From Enterobacter sp. R1(2018) (GTDB lineage: Bacteria > Pseudomonadota > Gammaproteobacteria > Enterobacterales > Enterobacteriaceae), in NCBI RefSeq assembly GCF_003628475.1, contig NZ_RCAA01000037.1, forward strand, positions 52,650 to 91,729: DNA of 39,080 bases, read 5' to 3'. Numbering within the stretch: the stretch's first letter is position 1; every line of letters begins with the position of its first letter. A model generated the notes under the pieces. It was not told the origin of the DNA and did not search any database. It worked only from the letters and a program-made list of their open reading frames with translations. The position numbers and the translations under genes are program-made. Positions 1 through 7,225 of this stretch are shown here, piece after piece.

Positions 1-1
1 G

Positions 2-1237
2 AAAGCCGCCGCTATCGTTGCCGCGCTGTGCGAAAAGCATAACGTAGAGCTGGTGGCTATCGGCAACGGGACCGCATCCCGTGAAACCGAACGCTTCTTC
101 CTCGACGTGCAGCAGCAGTTCCCGAAAGTCACCGCGCAGAAAGTGATTGTCAGCGAAGCGGGGGCCTCCGTTTACTCCGCCTCCGAGCTGGCGGCGCTGG
201 AGTTCCCGGATCTGGACGTTTCGATTCGCGGCGCGGTTTCAATCGCGCGTCGCCTGCAGGATCCGCTCGCCGAACTGGTGAAAATCGATCCAAAATCCAT
301 CGGAGTCGGCCAATACCAGCACGACGTCAGCCAGTCGCAGCTGGCGAAGAAACTGGACGCCGTGGTGGAAGACTGTGTTAACGCCGTGGGCGTGGATTTG
401 AACACCGCCTCGGTGCCGCTGTTAACCCGCGTGGCGGGCCTGACGCGCATGATGGCGCAAAATATCGTTAACTGGCGCGATGAAAATGGTCGCTTCCAGG
501 ATCGTCAGCAGCTGCTGAAAGTAAGCCGCCTTGGGCCAAAAGCCTTTGAGCAGTGCGCGGGCTTCCTGCGCATTAATCACGGTAATAACCCGCTGGATGC
601 GTCGACCGTACACCCGGAAGCCTATCCGGTCGTAGAACGTATTCTCGCCGCTACCGAACAGGCGCTGGCCGACCTGATGGGCAACGGTGAAGCGCTGCGC
701 GGCCTGAAGGCGAGCGAATTCACCGACGAGCGCTTCGGCGTGCCTACGGTGACCGATATCATCAAGGAACTGGAAAAACCCGGCCGCGATCCGCGTCCGG
801 AGTTCAAAACCGCGAAGTTTGCCGACGGCGTCGAAACCATGAACGACCTGACGCCGGGCATGGTACTGGAAGGCGCGGTCACCAACGTCACCAACTTCGG
901 CGCGTTTGTGGATATCGGCGTGCATCAGGACGGGCTGGTTCATATCTCTTCGCTTTCCGATAAATTCATCGACGATCCGCATAAGGTGGTGAAAGCCGGC
1001 GATATCGTCAAAGTGAAGGTGATGGAAGTGGATCTTGCCCGTAAACGTATTGCGCTGACCATGCGTCTGGACGAGCAGCCGGGCGAAACCAACAGCCGCC
1101 GCGGCAGCGCGCCGCGTGAGCAAAACAACGCTCGTCGCCCGGCCCAGCAGCAGGCCAAACCGCGCGGACGCGATAACACCGGCAGCGGCAACAGCGCGAT
1201 GAGCGATGCGCTGGCCGCCGCGTTTGGTAAGAAATAA
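2..1237 (+). CDS. tex: Tex/YhgF RNA-binding protein, 3' part (5' end outside window)
   Basis: C-terminal 411 residues of the Tex/YhgF family; the E. coli protein is about 773 residues, so roughly the first half lies before the window. The reading frame is open from base 2. Visible parts are the end of the YqgF-like nuclease fold ([10 protein letters not shown]), a helix-hairpin-helix segment ([16 protein letters not shown], then [16 protein letters not shown]) and a C-terminal S1 RNA-binding domain starting near base 860 ([20 protein letters not shown]). It ends in a basic, Q/R-rich disordered tail. Tex is a nucleic-acid-binding protein linked to transcription and stress tolerance; its exact biochemical role is not settled. 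A hairpin directly downstream closes the gene before the feo leader. Confidence 0.95.
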   Translation, partial: KAAAIVAALCEKHNVELVAIGNGTASRETERFFLDVQQQFPKVTAQKVIVSEAGASVYSASELAALEFPDLDVSIRGAVSIARRLQDPLAELVKIDPKSIGVGQYQHDVSQSQLAKKLDAVVEDCVNAVGVDLNTASVPLLTRVAGLTRMMAQNIVNWRDENGRFQDRQQLLKVSRLGPKAFEQCAGFLRINHGNNPLDASTVHPEAYPVVERILAATEQALADLMGNGEALRGLKASEFTDERFGVPTVTDIIKELEKPGRDPRPEFKTAKFADGVETMNDLTPGMVLEGAVTNVTNFGAFVDIGVHQDGLVHISSLSDKFIDDPHKVVKAGDIVKVKVMEVDLARKRIALTMRLDEQPGETNSRRGSAPREQNNARRPAQQQAKPRGRDNTGSGNSAMSDALAAAFGKK

Positions 1238-1246
1238 TTATGATAT

Positions 1247-1277
1247 AAAAGGAGCCGGTTGAATCGGCTCCTTTATT
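1247..1277 (+). terminator. Intrinsic terminator of tex
   Basis: A perfect GGAGCCG/CGGCTCC stem extended by flanking A-T pairs (AAA on the left, TTTAT on the right) begins 10 bases after the tex stop codon. The T-rich 3' side fits a rho-independent terminator for tex. Confidence 0.85.
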
Positions 1278-1581
1278 TATAGGCATTGCCTGCGGGCCCA
1301 CTCATACGTTTTATTAATTCTATTTCATTATTAGCCAGCTACATTCACCCTTTAAATAATAGCCCCGCGCCTCATCGATATTATTTCAATAAATGCTCAA
1401 AGCTGAAACTTGTCGGCATCATATATTTAACACGTGAAATATAAAGGCAACATCCATTTATACTATATAAACGGACCCTATCTTTTCTCACAGTACAAAC
1501 AGCTGTTATTAAAGAGGTAAACCAAAAAAGCCTTTTAAAATCTTGCCATTAAATAAAACACCTTTTGTTGCATTTAATCTT

Positions 1582-1597
1582 TGTGAACGCCCGCACA
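1582..1597. promoter_or_regulatory. CRP-like site upstream of feoA
   Basis: TGTGA-N6-GCACA matches 9 of 10 conserved bases of the CRP consensus TGTGA-N6-TCACA. Its centre lies about 40 bases before the Fur box centre. CRP control of feo is an inference from this match. Confidence 0.45.
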
Positions 1598-1620
1598 TTT
1601 ATAAAATAACTATTGAAGAT

Positions 1621-1639
1621 AGAAACCATTCTCATTATC
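1621..1639. promoter_or_regulatory. Fur box of feoABC
   Basis: Read on the minus strand this is GATAATGAGAATGGTTTCT, matching 13 of 19 positions of the Fur consensus palindrome, with one half (GATAATGA) perfect. Fur-Fe2+ binding here would repress ferrous iron uptake when iron is plentiful, as known for E. coli feoABC. Confidence 0.75.
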
Positions 1640-1763
1640 ATTGTTTTGTTCGTTATTTCTCCTCTTATCGAAAAAATAATTAGCTTCGCTGCGCAACGGG
1701 ACATCCCGGTGAATACAGTAGCTCCGCCAGTAATAAATCAGAGTCTTGCTCTAAGAAGGTCCT

Positions 1764-1988
1764 ATGAATTTTTTACCGAAAAGCGCGTGGAAAATTACCG
1801 GCTTTGCCCATGAAATAAGCCCGGCCTATCGTCAAAAATTATTATCCCTCGGCATGCTGCCCGGTTCTTCTTTTAACGTTGTGCGTGTGGCGCCCCTTGG
1901 CGATCCGGTTCATATCGAAACGCGCCGCGTCAATTTGGTTTTGCGTAAAAAAGATCTCGAATTATTAAACGTCGAAGCCCTTGCCTGA
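1764..1988 (+). CDS. feoA: Ferrous iron transport protein A (FeoA)
   Basis: 74-residue cytoplasmic SH3-like protein of the Feo system; the E. coli protein is 75 residues and nearly identical in the central part ([25 protein letters not shown], then [11 protein letters not shown]). FeoA is needed for FeoB-mediated Fe2+ uptake and is thought to act on the FeoB complex. The ATG at 1764 has a good ribosome binding site (AAGAAGG) 6 bases upstream. It is the first gene of feoABC, with 54 bases before feoB, and lies behind the Fur box at 1621-1639. Confidence 0.97.
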   Translation: MNFLPKSAWKITGFAHEISPAYRQKLLSLGMLPGSSFNVVRVAPLGDPVHIETRRVNLVLRKKDLELLNVEALA

Positions 1989-2042
1989 CAAACGGGATGG
2001 GCGTTCGCGCTCCGGTTTTCACTCTCTTTAGTTCACGAAAAA

Positions 2043-4364
2043 ATGAAAAACTTAACTATCGGCTTAATCGGCAATCCTAACTCAGGAAAAACCACGCTGT
2101 TTAACCAGCTTACCGGTTCACGGCAGCGCGTCGGCAACTGGGCCGGGGTCACCGTCGAACGAAAGGAAGGCCAGTTCTCAACCCAGGCCCACCAGGTGAC
2201 GCTGGTCGATCTGCCGGGCACCTATTCCCTGACCACCATCTCCTCACAAACCTCGCTGGATGAGCAAATCGCCTGCCACTACATTCTCAGCGGCGATGCC
2301 GACCTGCTGATTAACGTCGTGGATGCTTCAAACCTGGAACGCAATCTCTACCTGACGCTACAGCTGCTGGAACTCGGCGTCCCGTGCGTGGTTGCGCTGA
2401 ACATGCTCGATATCGCCGAGAAGCAGGCTATCCGCATTGATATCGACGCCCTCGCCGCGCGCCTTGGCTGCCCGGTGATTCCGCTGGTTTCCACGCGCGG
2501 ACGCGGCATTGAAGGACTGAAGCTGGCCATCGATCGCCGCCAGCCCAATACCCCGTCAGATCTGGTGCTCTACCCGCAGGCGCTATTGAAAGAAGCCGAT
2601 AGCCTAGCCGCCGACATGGCTGCACAGATGCCTGAACAGCAACGCCGCTGGCTGGCGCTGCAAATGCTGGAAGGCGATATCTACAGCCAGGCCTTTGCCG
2701 GAAGCGCTACGGATAAGCTGGAAAACGTGCGCAGCCGGTTGGCGGAGACTATCGAAGACCCGGCCCTGCTGATTGCCGATGCGCGCTATCAGTGCATCGC
2801 CGCCATCTGCGACGCCGTCAGCAACAGCCTGACGGCGGAACCGCACCGCCTGACCGCCATGCTGGATAAAATTATCCTCAACCGCTTCCTCGGGCTGCCG
2901 GTGTTTATGCTGGTGATGTATCTGATGTTCCTGCTGGCGATAAATATCGGCGGCGCGCTGCAGCCTATTTTCGACGGCGGCTCGGCGGCTATCTTTATCC
3001 ACGGCATCCAATGGGTTGGCTACAGGCTGCACTTCCCGGACTGGTTAACTATTTTCTTCGCCCAAGGGATTGGCGGCGGGATTAACACCGTACTGCCGCT
3101 GGTGCCGCAAATCGGCATGATGTACCTGTTCCTCTCCTTCCTTGAGGATTCCGGCTACATGGCGCGCGCGGCTTTTGTGATGGACAGGCTCATGCAGTCT
3201 CTCGGGCTGCCGGGCAAATCTTTCGTGCCGCTGATCGTCGGCTTCGGCTGCAACGTGCCGTCGGTAATGGGGGCGCGTACGCTGGACGCGCCGCGTGAAC
3301 GCCTGATGACCATCATGATGGCGCCCTTTATGTCCTGCGGCGCGCGTTTAGCTATCTTCGCGGTGTTCGCCGCGGCGTTCTTCGGCCAGCAGGGCGCGCT
3401 GGTGGTCTTCTCGCTCTACATGCTCGGCATCGTAATGGCCATTCTGACCGGCCTGATGCTCAAGCACACCATCATGCGCGGCGAAGCCTCGCCTTTCGTG
3501 ATGGAGCTGCCCGTATACCACGTGCCGCACCTGAAAAGCCTGCTGCTGCAAACCTGGCAGCGCCTGAAAGGCTTCGTGCTGCGCGCCGGTAAAGTCATAG
3601 TGGTAGTGAGTATTTTCATTGGCGCGCTGAACAGCTTCTCCTTTAGCGGTAAACCCGTCGATAACATTAACGACTCGGCGCTCGCTTCCGTCAGCCGCAT
3701 CTTAACGCCGCTGCTCAAGCCTATCGGCGTGCATGAAGATAACTGGCAGGCGACCGTCGGCCTGTTTACCGGCGCGATGGCGAAAGAGGTAGTGGTTGGC
3801 ACGCTAAATACTCTCTATACCGCTGAAGACATGCACAACGAAGCCTTCGACGCCGAAAGCTTCAGCCTGCCTGAAGAGCTAGGGGCCGCCGCCGGCGAAA
3901 CCTGGCAAAGCCTTAAAGACACCTTTAGCCTGAGCGTGCTTGCCAACCCTATCGAAGCCAGCAAGGGAGACGGTGAAATGGCGACGGGCACCATGGGCGT
4001 GATGAGCAGCAAATTCGGCAGCGCCGCGGCGGCCTACAGCTACCTGATTTTCGTGCTGCTTTATATTCCCTGCATCTCGGTGATGGGCGCAGTGGCCCGC
4101 GAATCAAGCCGGGGCTGGATGACGTTCTCCGTACTGTGGGGGCTGAATATCGCTTACTCGCTGTCAACGCTCTACTACCAGACCGTAACCTTTAAGGCGC
4201 ATCCGCACTACAGCCTGGCATGCATCTTCGCCGTACTGCTGTTTAACGTGGTGCTGATTAGCTGTTTACGCCGCGCGCGCAGCCGCGTCGACGTCAGCCT
4301 GCTGGCAACGCGTAAAACGGCCGCGGCCGCCTGCTGTGAAAACGGCGCCGTCGACTGTCACTAA
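2043..4364 (+). CDS. feoB: Fe2+ transporter FeoB, GTPase-permease
   Basis: 773 residues, the same length as E. coli FeoB. The N-terminal G domain shows the P-loop GNPNSGKT (residues 10-17), G3 DLPG (56-59) and G4 NMLD (120-123), followed by the helical GDI region. From about residue 275 the inner-membrane part begins, with the two conserved gate regions, the first around INTVLPLVPQIGMMYLFLS and SGYMARAAF and the second around LFTGAMAKEVVVGTLNTLY and GCNVP/MSCGAR motifs nearby. The C-terminus is Cys-rich (AACCEN, DCH), as in enteric FeoB. It imports Fe2+ under low-oxygen or acid conditions. feoC follows after 9 bases. The ribosome binding site is weak, suggesting coupling to feoA. Confidence 0.98.
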   Translation: MKNLTIGLIGNPNSGKTTLFNQLTGSRQRVGNWAGVTVERKEGQFSTQAHQVTLVDLPGTYSLTTISSQTSLDEQIACHYILSGDADLLINVVDASNLERNLYLTLQLLELGVPCVVALNMLDIAEKQAIRIDIDALAARLGCPVIPLVSTRGRGIEGLKLAIDRRQPNTPSDLVLYPQALLKEADSLAADMAAQMPEQQRRWLALQMLEGDIYSQAFAGSATDKLENVRSRLAETIEDPALLIADARYQCIAAICDAVSNSLTAEPHRLTAMLDKIILNRFLGLPVFMLVMYLMFLLAINIGGALQPIFDGGSAAIFIHGIQWVGYRLHFPDWLTIFFAQGIGGGINTVLPLVPQIGMMYLFLSFLEDSGYMARAAFVMDRLMQSLGLPGKSFVPLIVGFGCNVPSVMGARTLDAPRERLMTIMMAPFMSCGARLAIFAVFAAAFFGQQGALVVFSLYMLGIVMAILTGLMLKHTIMRGEASPFVMELPVYHVPHLKSLLLQTWQRLKGFVLRAGKVIVVVSIFIGALNSFSFSGKPVDNINDSALASVSRILTPLLKPIGVHEDNWQATVGLFTGAMAKEVVVGTLNTLYTAEDMHNEAFDAESFSLPEELGAAAGETWQSLKDTFSLSVLANPIEASKGDGEMATGTMGVMSSKFGSAAAAYSYLIFVLLYIPCISVMGAVARESSRGWMTFSVLWGLNIAYSLSTLYYQTVTFKAHPHYSLACIFAVLLFNVVLISCLRRARSRVDVSLLATRKTAAAACCENGAVDCH

Positions 4365-4373
4365 GGGGGAATC

Positions 4374-4613
4374 ATGGCAAGCTTAATAGCTATCCGTAAC
4401 GCACTGGCGCTGCAGGGCCGCCTTGAGGCCGCGCAGATAAGCCAGCAGCTCGCCACCCCGCTTCCGCTGGTTAATGCGATGCTGGGGCGCCTGGAAGCGA
4501 TGGGCAAAGCGATGCGTTTGGAGGAAGACCCGACCGACTGCCTGACGGGAAGCTGCAAAAGCTGTCCGGAAGGAAAAAAATGTATTCGTGAAGTGTGGAC
4601 GCTTGCGGGCTAG
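4374..4613 (+). CDS. feoC: FeoC, small winged-helix Fe-S partner of FeoB
   Basis: 79-residue FeoC-family protein with an N-terminal winged-helix fold and a C-terminal loop holding four cysteines (Cys56, 61, 64 and 70; pattern C-x4-C-x2-C-x5-C). In relatives these bind an oxygen-sensitive iron-sulfur cluster. FeoC stabilises FeoB under low oxygen and may act as a regulator; direct DNA binding is not well supported. The ribosome binding site AAGGGGG lies just before ATG 4374. It is the last gene of the feo operon, followed by a strong bidirectional hairpin. Confidence 0.95.
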   Translation: MASLIAIRNALALQGRLEAAQISQQLATPLPLVNAMLGRLEAMGKAMRLEEDPTDCLTGSCKSCPEGKKCIREVWTLAG

Positions 4614-4615
4614 CA

Positions 4616-4651
4616 ACAAGAAAGGCGGGATTTCTCCCGCCTTTCTTCTGA
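4616..4651. terminator. Bidirectional terminator between feoC and the DUF1471 gene
   Basis: AAGAAAGGCGGGA and TCCCGCCTTTCTT form a 13-bp perfect stem around a TTTC loop, with A-rich and T-rich flanks on both sides. It sits between two converging genes and would stop transcription from either. Confidence 0.9.
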
Positions 4652-4657
4652 TAAAAC

Positions 4658-4927
4658 TTACTTATAAACGTCTGCCGTAGCATGCACGTCCTTGGTATAT
4701 TTCTCACCGCTGGTGACGACAAAATAGGTGCCGCCCAGCTTATCGGCTTTTTCAGAGAGATCCTTTTTAGCATCCATCGGCGAAGAGGTGCTGTTGGTCA
4801 CTATGGTGCCGATTTTAGTCAAATTCATATCTTTGACTTTGAATTTTTCCAGCTCCTGGGCTGCCGTTGCGCCAAAAGATACGGCTCCGATCAGTAACGA
4901 AGTAACCATGCCTGTAACGAGTTTCAT
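4658..4927 (-). CDS. Small secreted YdgH/BhsA/McbA-like (DUF1471) protein
   Basis: 89 residues with a clear Sec signal peptide (Lys near the start, hydrophobic segment to about residue 18, cleavage near ATAA at 20-23). The mature part of about 66 residues fits the DUF1471 fold: KVKDMNLTKIGTIV, then DLSEKADKLGGTYFVV, ending ATADVYK. Family members such as BhsA, McbA and YhcN are small periplasmic or outer-membrane stress and biofilm proteins that are often strongly induced; which stress applies here cannot be told. ATG 4927 is preceded by GGAGAGAGAAG. It is a single-gene unit facing feoC. In E. coli K-12 this slot holds yhgA (a transposase-like gene) instead. Confidence 0.88.
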   Translation of the reverse strand: MKLVTGMVTSLLIGAVSFGATAAQELEKFKVKDMNLTKIGTIVTNSTSSPMDAKKDLSEKADKLGGTYFVVTSGEKYTKDVHATADVYK

Positions 4928-4965
4928 AAACTTCTCTCTCCATAAGTACCGTTTAGACTGCAGCC

Positions 4966-4992
4966 GGGCGCATGCCCTGATGGCTGGCGCCC
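4966..4992. repeat. GC-rich inverted repeat upstream of the DUF1471 gene
   Basis: GGGCGC at 4966-4971 pairs with GCGCCC at 4987-4992, with CTGATGGCTGG between, resembling part of a REP-type palindrome. It lies between the 3' end of bioH and the DUF1471 gene. It lacks a T-tract on the bioH side, so calling it the bioH terminator is uncertain. Confidence 0.4.
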
Positions 4993-5058
4993 GCCGTTTT
5001 CACCTGCAAACAGTTTGAGTATCAGAGGGAAAACGGCTTTTCGCCACGGCGCGCATTC

Positions 5059-5835
5059 CTATTCTTGCAGACGCTTTTTCAATTCCGTTAACGCCGAACA
5101 GAACTCGTGCGGATGGGAGATAAAAGGCGCATGGGCCGCCTTAGGGAAGATCATGGACTCGCTGTCCGGGTAGCGTTCGTCAAGCAAGGCTGCGACTTTG
5201 CGCGGCACCAGCCCGTCGAGATAGCCGTACAGCCGCAGGAAATGCATGGGCAAACCGACAAGCCGTTCGCGCAAATCGACGGTTTTGAGGATTTCCAGCC
5301 CGCCGTTTAGCACCTCAACATCCGGCATCGGCTGCTCAAGCACCACGGCTTTTAACAGCCGCGCGTCCTGCCGTGCGGTATCCGTTCCCATCGTTTGCAA
5401 GGCCAGAAAGCGTTCTACGGTACGCTGGAAATTATCGCTTAGCTGCTGCTGGAAACCAGCCAGCACCTCCGGCTTGATGCCCGGCCAGCCTTCCCGCGCG
5501 CTAAAGCAGGGCGAAGATGCAACGGTAACCAGCGCGCGTACGCGTTCGGGATGGGCAAGCGCAATCTGGCTGGCCACGAGCCCGCCCAGACTCCAGCCGA
5601 GGAAAACGGCCTGCGCCGGCGCCTGCGCCAGCACGATTTCGGCCATCTCCGGCAGCGTCAGCGCTCCAAAGCCCTGGCTGCGTCCGTAGCCCGGCAGGTC
5701 GACCAGGTGTAAACGAAACTGCGAGCTTAATTGCGTACTAATGCAATGCCATACCTCGGCGTTCAGTCCCCATCCGTGCAGCAGCACAAGATCGATATTT
5801 CCCTCACCTTTTGTCTGCCACCAAAGTTCGCTCAT
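5059..5835 (-). CDS. bioH: Pimeloyl-ACP methyl ester carboxylesterase BioH
   Basis: 258-residue alpha/beta hydrolase (E. coli 256). The catalytic triad is visible: Ser82 in GWSLGG, Asp207 in YLDGLVP and His235 in KAAHAPF, with the oxyanion-side HGWG motif at 20-23. BioH removes the methyl group from pimeloyl-ACP methyl ester, ending the BioC/BioH disguise pathway that makes the pimelate part of biotin in the cytoplasm. It is divergent from gntX with only 38 bases between the start codons, so the promoters must overlap. It is unlinked to bioABFCD, as in E. coli. Confidence 0.96.
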   Translation of the reverse strand: MSELWWQTKGEGNIDLVLLHGWGLNAEVWHCISTQLSSQFRLHLVDLPGYGRSQGFGALTLPEMAEIVLAQAPAQAVFLGWSLGGLVASQIALAHPERVRALVTVASSPCFSAREGWPGIKPEVLAGFQQQLSDNFQRTVERFLALQTMGTDTARQDARLLKAVVLEQPMPDVEVLNGGLEILKTVDLRERLVGLPMHFLRLYGYLDGLVPRKVAALLDERYPDSESMIFPKAAHAPFISHPHEFCSALTELKKRLQE

Positions 5836-5873
5836 CGGTTACTGTTCTCGTTTTTAAATGCATGGAAGCGAAT

Positions 5874-6557
5874 ATGCTAACAATCCCGGGGCTGTGTTGG
5901 CTATGCCGTATGCCTCTTGCCTGTCCGACATGGGGGCTTTGCTCGCGCTGCGTCTTAGCGCTGCCCGCGCCGCCGCCCTGCTGTCCGCGCTGCGGTTTGC
6001 CCGCCGCGCCGGGCGTTTCCCTGTGCGGCCGCTGCCTGCAGGAGCCGCCGCCCTGGGACAGGCTGCTATTCGTCACCGATTACCGCCCGCCCCTTACCTC
6101 GCTTGTTCACCAGCTGAAATTTTGCGCCGCTACCGCGCTCGCTCCGGCGCTGGCACGCCTGCTGCTGCTGAAAGTTCTGATGGCTTTGCGCGCCGGTTCA
6201 GTGCCAAAACCGGAGGTGATTATCAGCGTGCCGCTGCATTCCCGCCGCGCCTGGCGCAGGGGATTTAACCAGAGCGCCCTGCTTGCAGCGCCGCTTGCGC
6301 GCTGGCTGCAATGCGATTTCCAGCAGGCGTCCGTCAGGCGGGTCCGCGCCACGACGGCACAGCACCAGCTAAGCGCGAGGCTACGCCGCAGCAATCTCAG
6401 GGGCGCATTCAGGGTTGAATTTCCGGTGGCGGGTCGCCATATGGTTATTGTGGATGATGTCGTCACGACGGGCAGTACCGTGGCGGAAATTGCGCGGCTG
6501 CTGAAAAAGCAGGGCGCGGCGACTATCCAGGTATGGTGCCTTTGTCGAACCTTGTAG
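5874..6557 (+). CDS. gntX: GntX/YhgH, ComF-family phosphoribosyltransferase-like protein
   Basis: 227 residues from ATG 5874, equal to the E. coli length. This start has GGAAG 6 bases upstream; a longer in-frame extension to 5811 would run into bioH and lacks a site. The N-terminal half has zinc-ribbon-like cysteine pairs (CWLC, CSRC, CPRC, CGRC). The C-terminal half has the PRPP-binding loop VIVDDVVTTGST and the ComF motif RRGFNQ. The family is needed for use of DNA as a nutrient and for natural transformation in relatives; the original link to gluconate transport is historical and weak. nfuA follows after 58 bases. Confidence 0.93.
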   Translation: MLTIPGLCWLCRMPLACPTWGLCSRCVLALPAPPPCCPRCGLPAAPGVSLCGRCLQEPPPWDRLLFVTDYRPPLTSLVHQLKFCAATALAPALARLLLLKVLMALRAGSVPKPEVIISVPLHSRRAWRRGFNQSALLAAPLARWLQCDFQQASVRRVRATTAQHQLSARLRRSNLRGAFRVEFPVAGRHMVIVDDVVTTGSTVAEIARLLKKQGAATIQVWCLCRTL

Positions 6558-6580
6558 ACCCTCGATGATGGGCGTATTAT
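6552..6580 (+). promoter_or_regulatory. nfuA promoter
   Basis: TTGTAG (6552-6557), a 17-base spacer, then TATTAT (6575-6580) form a good sigma-70 promoter beginning at the end of gntX. The last bases of the -10 overlap the IscR site that follows. Confidence 0.65.
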
Positions 6581-6603
6581 AACCGACTAAAATAGTCAAC
6601 TAT
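6579..6603. promoter_or_regulatory. IscR type 1 binding site upstream of nfuA
   Basis: The 25 bases match the IscR type 1 consensus ATASYYGACTRWWWYAGTCRRSTAT at 24 of 25 positions; only the fourth base (A for S) differs. It overlaps the -10 and start region of the nfuA promoter, a repressing position. E. coli nfuA (yhgI) is known to belong to the IscR regulon, so [2Fe-2S]-IscR repression is likely here. Confidence 0.88.
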
Positions 6604-6615
6604 TGAGCAATCGTT

Positions 6616-7191
6616 ATGATCCGTATTTCCGATACTGCACAATCTCACTTCGCCAAACTGCTGGCAGGTCAGGAAGAAGGGACGCAAATCCGCGTATTCG
6701 TAATCAATCCCGGCACTCCTAATGCGGAGTGCGGGGTGTCCTATTGCCCGCCGGATGCGGTTGAAGCAAGTGACACGGCGTTAAAATTCGAGCAGCTGAC
6801 CGCTTATGTCGACGAACTGAGCGCGCCTTACCTCGAAGACGCAGAAATCGATTTTGTTACCGACCAGCTCGGCTCTCAGCTGACGCTGAAAGCGCCGAAC
6901 GCCAAAATGCGTAAAGTCGCCGACGATGCCCCGCTGATGGAGCGTGTGGAGTATATGCTGCAGGCAACCGTTAATCCGCAGCTCGCAGGCCACGGCGGCC
7001 GCGTTACGCTGATGGAAATCACCGATGACGGGCTGGCTATTCTGCAGTTCGGCGGCGGCTGTAACGGCTGTTCAATGGTCGATGTCACCCTGAAAGAAGG
7101 CATCGAGAAACAGCTGCTGGCTGAGTTCCCGGAGCTGAAAGGCGTTCGCGATCTGACCGAACACCAGCGCGGCGAGCACTCTTACTACTGA
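6616..7191 (+). CDS. nfuA: Fe-S biogenesis protein NfuA
   Basis: 191 residues, equal to E. coli NfuA. Residues 1 to about 95 are a degenerate A-type (IscA-like) domain lacking the full set of cluster cysteines. Residues from about 110 form the Nfu domain with the CxxC motif Cys149-Asn-Gly-Cys152 in [12 protein letters not shown]. Two monomers share one [4Fe-4S] cluster, which is delivered to clients such as aconitase, complex I and lipoyl synthase, especially under oxidative stress or iron shortage. ATG 6616 follows the IscR site by 12 bases. Confidence 0.98.
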   Translation: MIRISDTAQSHFAKLLAGQEEGTQIRVFVINPGTPNAECGVSYCPPDAVEASDTALKFEQLTAYVDELSAPYLEDAEIDFVTDQLGSQLTLKAPNAKMRKVADDAPLMERVEYMLQATVNPQLAGHGGRVTLMEITDDGLAILQFGGGCNGCSMVDVTLKEGIEKQLLAEFPELKGVRDLTEHQRGEHSYY

Positions 7192-7198
7192 TTTAAAT

Positions 7199-7222
7199 TC
7201 CCCCCGCAAAGCGGGGGGAATG
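7199..7222. terminator. Bidirectional terminator between nfuA and malQ
   Basis: ATTCCCCCCGC and GCGGGGGGAAT form an 11-bp perfect stem with an AAA loop, flanked by T-rich sequence on both sides, placed between the converging nfuA and malQ genes. Confidence 0.92.
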
Positions 7223-7225
7223 TTT

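Larger units (their letters stand above)
1278..1763 (+). promoter_or_regulatory. Long AT-rich feoABC leader and promoter region
   Basis: About 490 bases without a convincing gene, clearly richer in A and T than the flanking coding DNA. It holds a CRP-like site (1582-1597) and a Fur box (1621-1639), both well upstream of feoA, implying a transcribed leader of roughly 110-130 bases. A weak FNR-like half match (TTG-N7-ATC) lies at 1568-1579. E. coli feoABC is known to be Fur-repressed and FNR-activated. I could not assign a -35/-10 pair with confidence. A TTG-started frame (1613-1813) encodes a hydrophobic stretch but has no ribosome binding site and overlaps feoA, so it is not called. Confidence 0.6.

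Noticed and set aside
1613-1813. Small hydrophobic frame (66 codons, TTG start) in the feoA leader
   Set aside because: No ribosome binding site, its start coincides with the Fur box region, and it overlaps feoA in another frame. The hydrophobic residues follow from AT-rich DNA.
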